Assembly (NCBI GenBank): GCA_030849075.1 | Contig: JASAOO010002897.1 | Coordinates: forward strand, 1 to 12,672 | From: Zelonia costaricensis | Lineage: Eukaryota; Euglenozoa; Kinetoplastea; Trypanosomatida; Trypanosomatidae | Direction of reading: 5' to 3' | DNA length: 12,672 nt | Shown: one piece after another, positions 1 to 6,411 of the stretch | Layout of the letters: each line of letters begins with the position of its first letter | Position numbering within the stretch: position 1 is the first letter of the stretch | Made by a program: the position numbers and the translations under genes | The notes under the pieces: generated by a model | What the model was told of the DNA's origin: nothing | Seen by the model: only the letters and a program-made list of their open reading frames with translations | Databases searched by the model: none

Positions 1-1155
1 CGCATCCAGACCAGCTGGAGCCGGCACAGACGTTGTGCCTGCGATCACCACCGCCGTCTCGCCCGAGTCCGGCTTGCCGTCCTTCACCCCCTCCTGCCGC
101 ACCTCCCCTGCCGGCGTGTCGTCCGGGGCGTGGGCGCCGCCAGAGAGGTCGTCCTTCAGCTCGCGCCACTCCTCCGACGAGTGGTAGCTGGCTGTCTCGG
201 CCTGCGCGTAGTGGTGCGGGTCCTCGACCGGGTGAAAGAAGGGGATGTGGCTGCTGTTCAGGAATGGGAACGGCGCGGCCACGACGAGGTACAGGAACAC
301 GAGCACCGTCGACACAATCGCAAAGGCGAGCTTCGAGGACTTGCCGAGGTGGTCGTAGCTCGCCACGGCGCTCTGCACAGGCAGGAAGACGAACAGGACG
401 ATCAGGATGATGAAGCCCCACACGAAGCGGCGCAGCGGCGCCTCCTGACGCAGGTACTGCGCCTTGGTCGACGCCCGGTGTTCTTTGATCTGGGCAGGCA
501 GGTGGCTTTGCTCGTAGCCCGTGAGGTGGTACGGCGGCAGGCGCATGAAGGCGATGCAGAGGGCACCAATCACGATGGCCAGCGCGAACAGGAAGAAGAA
601 GTACTTCTCCGCCTTGGAGTTGAAGTAGCCGGCGTACAGACACGCCACCAGCGCCGTGCCCAGGCCCGTGAAGGTCTTCAGCAGTGCTGTCACGGGGCCG
701 CGGTTCGTCGGGAAGTGCGACAGCACCGTAATGCAGGAGGTGAGATCGAACATCGTGCAGCCGCACGCCATCATCGCATTGAAGACGCACAGACGCACCA
801 CGCTGCCCTCGATCTTGCCCATGAAGCACAGCGCAAGCAGCAGCGTGCCCAGCGGGAAGTAGATCGTGCCGAGGATGCTGATGGGGATGGGGCCGAGGTA
901 GTCGAAGAGGAACGCGTACGGCAGTACACCGAACTGGAAGACGAGGCCCACGGTCGAGATGGAGCTCAGATCGCGCTGCGAGAGGTTGTAGCGAGTCTGC
1001 ATCTCACCGGAGATGAGGTTCCAGGCATAGCTGAAGGAGCACACGATGCAGCCGAAGGAGCCCAGCAGCAGCATCGCAAAGCGCTTGTTCTCATTGATGT
1101 GCTTCTGCGGCCCGCTGGCCAGCCGAATCACGGCAACCTGCTCGTGCGTCTGCAT
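1..1155 (-). CDS. Nodulin-like MFS transporter, gene A (3' end missing)
   Basis: This is an open minus-strand frame of 385 codons with no stop before the left window edge, so the C-terminal half lies outside. The start is the ATG at 1155-1153. The aligned N-terminus of gene B begins at the equivalent codon, and no ATG lies in the 233-nt leader behind the best splice acceptor. The protein has about eight hydrophobic segments (roughly residues 26-46, 66-84, 90-112, 121-143, 161-179, 184-204, 244-266, 276-295). The rest, from about 297, is a hydrophilic loop rich in E, D, H and P. A nodulin-like signature (SYAWNLISGEMQTRYNLSQ) covers about residues 42-60. An MFS motif-A-like DYLGP follows at about 85-89, without the usual basic residue. 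By family it is a multi-pass solute transporter, substrate unknown; Leishmania LIR1, an iron-efflux protein, is a described relative of this type. Large parts of the gene are nearly identical to gene B at the DNA level. Confidence 0.93.
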   Translation of the reverse strand, partial: MQTHEQVAVIRLASGPQKHINENKRFAMLLLGSFGCIVCSFSYAWNLISGEMQTRYNLSQRDLSSISTVGLVFQFGVLPYAFLFDYLGPIPISILGTIYFPLGTLLLALCFMGKIEGSVVRLCVFNAMMACGCTMFDLTSCITVLSHFPTNRGPVTALLKTFTGLGTALVACLYAGYFNSKAEKYFFFLFALAIVIGALCIAFMRLPPYHLTGYEQSHLPAQIKEHRASTKAQYLRQEAPLRRFVWGFIILIVLFVFLPVQSAVASYDHLGKSSKLAFAIVSTVLVFLYLVVAAPFPFLNSSHIPFFHPVEDPHHYAQAETASYHSSEEWRELKDDLSGGAHAPDDTPAGEVRQEGVKDGKPDSGETAVVIAGTTSVPAPAGLDA

Positions 1156-1388
1156 GGCTGAGTCCGCGGCGTGCAAGGTTGGAATCGCCGTCCACACAAG
1201 AGAATAGGGGTGCCCCACAAGGTGTGAGGCGGCAGGGAGCAATGATCGACCTTGCTGACGAAAGATGAAAAGCAGCAACACAAGAGTGTGTCTTGCCGTG
1301 GATTGCGTACGGCTCAGAACGCGCCTTCACACGGGCACACGTCAAGGGCGGGAGAGGCGTGAGGCGGTGACGAGTATCGTGAGCACCG

Positions 1389-1430
1389 CTGGAAAACAAA
1401 AGAGCGAGGACGTGACACAAAGAGGGCGTG
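1389..1430 (-). promoter_or_regulatory. Candidate spliced-leader acceptor for gene A
   Basis: On the minus strand a T/C-rich tract (about 1430 to 1391) ends in TCTTTTGTTTTCCAG, with the AG at 1390-1389. This is a textbook trypanosomatid trans-splice acceptor. It would give a 233-nt leader (1388-1156) containing no upstream ATG, so ribosomes would meet the gene A start first. That makes it the preferred site. The use of polypyrimidine-AG sites for spliced-leader addition is established for trypanosomatids; use of this particular AG is inferred. Confidence 0.6.
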
Positions 1431-1935
1431 GAAACAAAGGAAAACGAGAGCGAGTGGAGGAGGTTCAGAGAGCGAAGGCGCTTGGCTGCGGGTGCGTGGG
1501 GCGTGTGCGTGAGGGGTGCGCGGTGGTTGGGTTGCGGGCGCGAGGGCAGCAAGACGAGGGCGGATGGAAAACGGTGCCAGGAAAGAGAGGAGAGGGTGGA
1601 GAGAGAGGCGTCAGAGTACGTGACCGAGCGGCTGCGGTGCGGGGAGCGTAGAGGCGGCAGTGGCCAGACGCCGCTGCTGTGTGCAGGCCCCCTCGGCTCG
1701 ATTCTGGCCGGCGGCAGTCGATGAGAAGGGGAGGGTGGGGCAGTGCCACCCGACGCCCGCGGCGCGGAGCCCGGCCGCGCACCACACTCTCTCGAGTCGT
1801 GACGTGGGGCAGCGCACACGGAGTGCAGCCGATCAGCCCACCCCAGTGTCCTGCGGCCAGGAAGCTGAATTCACGCACCGCTCGTCCATCAGCGTGTTTG
1901 CGGCCGCCCCCTGGGCGTGCCATCCCTCAAACGTT

Positions 1936-1958
1936 CCTTTTTTTTTCTTTTAACGCAG
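1936..1958 (+). promoter_or_regulatory. Antisense acceptor-like site 1
   Basis: On the plus strand CCTTTTTTTTTCTTTT (1936-1951) is followed by AACGCAG, with AG at 1957-1958. It looks like a trans-splice acceptor but lies on the strand opposite to all three genes. No plus-strand gene follows. It may simply be a chance consequence of homopolymer content. Confidence 0.3.
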
Positions 1959-2029
1959 TCAGGAGTGCACTTGTCCGCGTCAGCCCACGTCCTCAGCCAC
2001 CCCCTCCCCCGCCCCCCTTCTCACACCGC

Positions 2030-2068
2030 CTGACGCGTGGAGCGAAGAGAAACGAAAAAAAAAAAAAA
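2030..2068 (-). promoter_or_regulatory. Alternative distal acceptor upstream of gene A
   Basis: On the minus strand a run of about 15 T (2068-2054) continues into CGTTTCTCTTCGCTCC. It reaches an AG at 2031-2030. If used it would create a leader of about 874 nt containing upstream ATGs (minus-strand ATG near 1888 and near 1923). That would be expected to reduce translation of gene A. It is either an alternative site or part of the signal that positions polyadenylation of the upstream message. Confidence 0.35.
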
Positions 2069-2299
2069 CAGCTGCAACTTTTCTCACTCCGCGGCGGCAG
2101 GTCGGGGGGTGGTGGCGAGTGTGGAGAGGGAGACCGTGGAGGACGGGGTGGGGGTGGTGGCAAAAGCTAGCGCAACGAGCGACGAAGCCGAGAGCGGACT
2201 ATATAACAAGCCACGGTGAGAAACTGAGCACCACAAAGAGACGAGAGTGCACAAACAAGGAGAGGCTGGAGCGTGCAAACCAGAACGGCGCCGCAGAGC

Positions 2300-2313
2300 G
2301 GGGGGGGGGGGGG
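2300..2313. repeat. G14 homopolymer
   Basis: Fourteen G in a row on the plus strand (C14 in the transcribed sense). Runs like this are prone to length errors in assemblies. Confidence 0.85.
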
Positions 2314-3172
2314 CGCGTGGCTGTGTGTGCGTATGCACGTCTGCATGTCAGCTCAGTATACCGTAATTCGCTGAGCACGCACTGCGACAGCAGCAGCCGT
2401 GTGGCGCAGAGGAGTGGCAGAGGCGTGCCCTCCGCTACGCCCCTTCCCCCCCTGGTTGCTGCGCCTGGGAGGACATGGGCCCGATGCCGCAGTCCGCTGC
2501 CAAACCGCACCTCCCTCTGCACTTGGAGCAGCACAAAGAGAAGAAAAACACAACGCAGACGCGGCACCTCGAAACGTTCAGCGCACGCAGCGCGCGCGGC
2601 GTGGGGCAGGTGCGTGTGTCACTGGCCGACACCGCCTCCGTAGCTCCCCTGTCCGCACAGTGGGGAACACCGGCGGCGAGGGTACGCGGAAGCGGAAGCC
2701 GGCAGTTGGGCGACGAAGGACCAGGCGGGGTTCACCTCGAGGGTGTGCGAGAAGTGATGGAGGGAGGGGAGTATACTAAAACCCAACTGCAAGAGCGGAG
2801 AGCGAACGGAAGGGCGCGGGTGTGCGTCAGCCGCGACAGCACACGTGAGGGTATGTCAGTGCATCGGTGCTGGAGTGACCTGTTGTGTCGGGTTTGGTAG
2901 CCCAACGTTTCACCCGAAGAAAGAAATATAAAAAAGCCGAACCCAAGCAGGCCAAGTGCACAAGTAGCAACACGTGGGGTCCAGCTGCAACCTGCCCCTC
3001 AGTTGACATCTCCTGCGCCACCACCACCGCAGTCATCCTTCAGGGCTCGCCCTCCCCCGCTTGGTCGAAAGGCGGCCCCTACTCCGCTTTCACGTTGGCG
3101 CGGTCGAGCGCTATATAAGAAAAAAAAGGAGACAACATGGAATGCTGCCACGCATACGGAGCGGGCAGAACT

Positions 3173-3243
3173 CTACGTGGAAGTCACCAGTCCCATGCGG
3201 GGAGACGACATGCAAGCGTGAGCCAGCGTGCACTTCCACGTAG
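3173..3243. repeat. Perfect 12-bp inverted repeat with 47-nt loop
   Basis: The left arm CTACGTGGAAGT (3173-3184) and the right arm ACTTCCACGTAG (3232-3243) are perfect reverse complements separated by 47 nt. Pairing does not extend beyond the arms. RNA from either strand could fold into a stem-loop. It lies in mid-spacer, about 60 bp from a TATA-like motif at 3111-3118. Function is unknown. Confidence 0.75.
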
Positions 3244-3668
3244 CGCGCAGACTGCCTCCCCTCCCCCGGCACCGCTGCAGTGGGAATAGGGCGGGAGGGA
3301 GCAAGGCGAGGGAGCAGGAGTTTGCATGTTCGCAGGGCTCACTTCCATCGCCGGTCCGTCGCGACGCGCCATCGAAATCAGAAACAGAGAAGAGCGCAAC
3401 GCAGCGTCAGCTCGTGCGCAATTGCCCGTGCGCACACACATCCCGCACGCGTACAATACATACATTGATATCGCTGCCGCCACCACAAAGCACGTAAGTC
3501 GATGTGGTGGAAACCAGAAGAAGAAACAACAGCACCCCGCGTCAGCACGCACACACGCGCCCAGCCCACGCCAGGCACAGACTAGAGAACGAGGCACGGG
3601 CACCGCTGGCGCAAGCGGTGCGCCACCACAAGCACTCGTCTACAACAATAAAAAGAAAGCTCATCAAG

Positions 3669-3681
3669 CCCCCCCCCCCCC
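3669..3681. repeat. C13 homopolymer
   Basis: Thirteen C on the plus strand followed by alternating GCGCGC. It is a G run in the transcribed sense, opposite in polarity to the other long G/C homopolymers in this spacer. Confidence 0.85.
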
Positions 3682-4388
3682 GCGCGCAAGCAGGCGCACC
3701 CGCCCTCGAGACCGCGGCGCGCAGTCGAGGTGGGAGGGGGGGAGCGAGTTGAAGCGCGCGACGCCCACGCGCGGGCAACGCGAGAGCTCAGACGCACCAG
3801 AGTGGGCGGGGAGATGCGATCGGGTGCGAAGCGTCGCAGTCGATCTGAACTCCGTCGAGAAGAGGGAAAGGGGGCTACAGAAGATAGGAGAGCCACATGC
3901 GAGACAGGCGCGTGCGAGCGTGCTGGGGGTAGTGGGGGGCAGCGCTGTTGCACGGCTGTCCTGCTTGGGAAATATAAAGAGACAGGGGAGGGGGAGCACC
4001 AAGGACGACAACACAGTCGGACCGGGTGCGGAGAAAGGGACACTGACTGGGGTCGGCGACGCGGGTGGGGCCGCAGGGACCAGGACGCGACACGGGCGCC
4101 ATCAACAGACCCTTGGATGTGGCCGGAGGGAAGAAAGCAACCCCGCGCTGGCGGCATCAGGGACCGCGCACACGCACCCTGCTTGTGAGCAGGTGCGCGT
4201 GGCCCGCGGCGTTCCCTGGATACAGAGGAGCAGGGGGGCGAGAAGATGGCACGGGCTGGGCAGCCGTGGAGACAAAAAGGGGGGAACAGTGAGAAGAGGG
4301 AAGAAAGCAAAGAAGCAACAACCAGCTGACACGCGCACCGCTGCTGCGTGCGTGCGTGCGGGCTCGCACCTCCACGCCACTCCCCAAA

Positions 4389-4408
4389 CACACACACACA
4401 CGCGCGCA
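4389..4408. repeat. (CA)n(CG)n microsatellite
   Basis: Six CA units run into CGCGCGCA, an alternating purine-pyrimidine tract with Z-DNA potential. Confidence 0.8.
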
Positions 4409-4538
4409 CCAGCACTCGTCCCTCAACAAAACTCTGCACGTCAGCTGCACGCAGCGTGGACGCCTCGTGTGCCGGCGCGGGAGAGGGTGTAGGCGGGAGC
4501 GGGTAACGGGCAGGGCGGTGCACGTCCAGGTCTCAGGT

Positions 4539-4558
4539 GGGGGGGGGGGGCGGGGGGG
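4539..4558. repeat. G12-C-G7 tract
   Basis: Twelve G, one C, then seven G on the plus strand. Together with nearby G runs it could form a G-quadruplex on the template strand. Confidence 0.8.
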
Positions 4559-4655
4559 CGGAGGAGGTCGACGGCGTCACCGACGCAAGAGCCGGAGAAA
4601 CAGCACGGCAGGCACAAGAGAGGAGCAGTGGACTCTCTGCGGGAGAGGAGGACTC

Positions 4656-4686
4656 ATCTCCTTTTTTTTTTTTGGCTTTCGTGCAG
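4656..4686 (+). promoter_or_regulatory. Antisense acceptor-like site 2
   Basis: On the plus strand a CTCC plus T-run tract (4658-4673) is followed by GGCTTTCGTGCAG, with AG at 4685-4686. This is close to an ideal acceptor. It lies antisense to the gene array and no plus-strand gene follows. Use would imply an antisense transcript, which I cannot show. Confidence 0.3.
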
Positions 4687-5056
4687 CGGCCCCCGCTACT
4701 CGTCTGGAAAACGCGCACCGCTTGGTCTACGGAGCAGGACGGCGGAGGAGGCCCACACACACACGATGCCGAGGAAAGCGAGGCAGCGGCACAGAGCTCA
4801 CACAGAAAGACACGAACGTTTTCGAGAAAAAAAGATGCCGGTGTGGGAAGATAACGAAGCAAAGACAAGGAACGCACCGCGAATGAGAAAACGCAAACAA
4901 CAAAATCAGCAAACGCACACCGCGCGTCTGACTCGTGCGGGGTGTAGACCTCGATGGAAATATGAGGAGGCGGGGAGGGCGGGGGTGGGAGGAAAGGGGC
5001 CTTGAGAGGAGGGGGGGGGCTAGGATGCACCCGAAGGTGGGGTAACGAGTGAGAAC

Positions 5057-5081
5057 GAAGGAGGAGGAGGAGGAGGAGGAG
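5057..5081. repeat. (AGG)n trinucleotide repeat
   Basis: Seven to eight tandem AGG/GGA units on the plus strand, giving a CCT repeat in the transcribed sense. Any RNA from the minus strand carries a short pure pyrimidine run here. Confidence 0.85.
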
Positions 5082-5240
5082 CACAAGGCAGGGTGCACCG
5101 ATTGAGGGAGAACAAGAAAGAGGGGAAACGACTAAGAAGGCGACGATGCTGAGGAACTCCTAAAGAACACAAAACAAAAAACAGAAACTTCGAAGTGGAA
5201 GAAAGAAATCAGCAAAGCAAAGACTACGGTATGATGAGGG

Positions 5241-5360
5241 ACACACACACACACTCGAACATGTCCGCGCACGTGCATTCTCACACACACACACACGTAC
5301 ACCACCAAACACCTAAACCGCACGCGTACACACGCACACAAGCACACACTGAACACACAC
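5241..5360. repeat. (CA)n-rich microsatellite tract
   Basis: Runs of AC dinucleotides lie at 5241-5254 and 5282-5296. Shorter CACA and CACG patches continue to about 5360. The tract faces a complementary (TG)n run at 5414-5432. Confidence 0.85.
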
Positions 5361-5413
5361 GCGACTTAGGCTTAGCACCCTGCGCCGTTGTTGTTGTTCT
5401 GTGTGAGTGAGTA

Positions 5414-5433
5414 TGTGTGTGTGTGTGTGTGTG
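5414..5433. repeat. (TG)n microsatellite
   Basis: About ten TG dinucleotides lie 120 bp from the (CA)n tract. The two are inverted relative to each other and can pair as a hairpin on either strand. Confidence 0.9.
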
Positions 5434-5571
5434 AGCGGCCTGTGTCCTCAACGGCGTGAGGAGTAGAGCAGCGCAGTACATAGGGTGGTGAGCGAAGAAA
5501 ACTAGAGCAAAGCTCATAGGACGCTACAAGCTGGTTGTCAACTCTGTGCACACCCGTGGCGCGCTAGAGTA

Positions 5572-5585
5572 AGAGAGAGAGAGAG
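5572..5585. repeat. (AG)7 microsatellite
   Basis: Seven AG dinucleotides within the downstream region of gene B. Confidence 0.85.
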
Positions 5586-5631
5586 CAGGTGAACACCTCG
5601 TATAGCAGTCTAGACACAGGGGAGCGGCGCA

Positions 5632-5658
5632 GTGCCGTACGGCACGGCAACGCCGTGC
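5632..5658. repeat. 14-bp palindrome overlapping a 7-bp hairpin
   Basis: GTGCCGTACGGCAC (5632-5645) is a perfect palindrome. It overlaps a second inverted repeat, GCACGGC (5642-5648) and GCCGTGC (5652-5658), with a three-base loop. The shared GCAC means the two foldings compete. The element lies 15 bp past the acceptor-like AG after gene B (5673), just inside what would be the start of a downstream RNA. Function is unknown. Confidence 0.75.
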
Positions 5659-5672
5659 GAACAATCAAGTGA

Positions 5673-5705
5673 CTCAGAAAAGGGAAAAAGGGAAAAAAAA
5701 AAAAA
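5673..5705 (-). promoter_or_regulatory. Strong polypyrimidine-AG tract downstream of gene B
   Basis: Positions 5676-5705 are 30 uninterrupted purines on the plus strand, that is 30 pyrimidines (mostly T) on the transcribed sense. They are followed by TGAG with AG at 5674-5673. The tract lies about 0.7 kb after the stop codon of gene B. In trypanosomatids such tracts direct trans-splicing and couple it to upstream polyadenylation, so this may set the 3' end of the gene B message. No credible coding frame follows for more than 4 kb. Confidence 0.4.
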
Positions 5706-6411
5706 CGAATGCCTCTTGCCGCGACCGAACCACAAACGCCAGCGCAGAGTCCACCACCCCCTGAGGGGACGAGGCAAGCTCACCCGCGCCTGCCCGTGCA
5801 CTGCGGTTGGTGCATCGACAGGTCACGGACTGAAGCGCACGCGCGTCTGAGGGCACAGATGTGGTGTGTCTGTGTGCATGTGTATGTGCTTGTGGTTGGG
5901 GTTGGGATGCATGAATAACTGGATGGGTACGACGATGAGCGGGAGCTCGGAAAACAGAGAAAAGACATGGGGAGGAGGCGAAGCGTGCGCCACGCAACAC
6001 ACGAACGTCGTGGCACAGCGCAGCCCCTGCCCGACACGACACGAGAAAAAAAGGAGAGCGGACGTCAACACGAGACACACTGCCGAGTCCGTCCTTCCTC
6101 CATGCCTAGACAGAGACTGGAAGACGCGGAGAAGGGGGGAAGAGGGACATCGGCACTCGCCTCCACAGCTCGTCGCCTCCGTGACCGCGCCGCCCATCCG
6201 CGCTCCGGCGGCGGCGCGGCCCACTGCAAACAACTTGAAAGGAGGAAAACGGCAACTCACAACACACGAGCCGCGGACGATGGAAGTCACAGACACCGGA
6301 AAGAAGAGCGGCACCGAGCGGCATCTGTTGTCTGCGTAGGCATGAGACGGCAGTCGTGGCACGAGGGCAGGGTGAGGCGAACCCCCCCCCGCAACCCATC
6401 GGAACGGCCGC

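Larger units (their letters stand above)
1156..6411. other. Long gene-free spacer between genes B and A (5.3 kb)
   Basis: This stretch of 5256 bp separates the stop of gene B from the start of gene A on the transcribed (minus) strand. It should contain the 3' untranslated region of B, the processing signals and the leader of A. I see no protein gene with the strong G/C-ending codon bias of the flanking transporters. The open frames present (for example 3326-4492 plus and 3582-4523 minus) are rich in R, H, T, S, P and C, and overlap each other on both strands. No tRNA B-box or rRNA-like sequence was noticed. The region holds microsatellites (4389-4408, 5057-5081, 5241-5433, 5572-5585), homopolymers (2054-2068 A, 2300-2313 G, 3669-3681 C, 4539-4558 G, 4661-4673 T), inverted repeats at 3173-3243 and 5632-5658, and several splice-acceptor-like sites. 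Confidence 0.8.

Noticed and set aside
3326..4492. A 388-codon open frame on the plus strand in the 5.3 kb spacer, overlapped by a 313-codon minus frame at 3582-4523.
   Set aside because: Both translate to R/T/H/S/P-rich low-complexity sequence with no recognisable domain. Two long overlapping opposite frames are expected in stop-poor GC-rich DNA.
5241..5433. CRISPR-like array or satellite in the CA/TG region.
   Set aside because: The repeats are simple dinucleotides without distinct spacers, in eukaryotic-type DNA.
1156..6411. A decayed transporter copy in the 5.3 kb spacer. Its length is close to one gene plus the 3.3 kb spacer (5331 bp), which hints at a lost array member.
   Set aside because: I found no trace of the conserved transporter motifs in the spacer in any frame. 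The length match can be coincidence.
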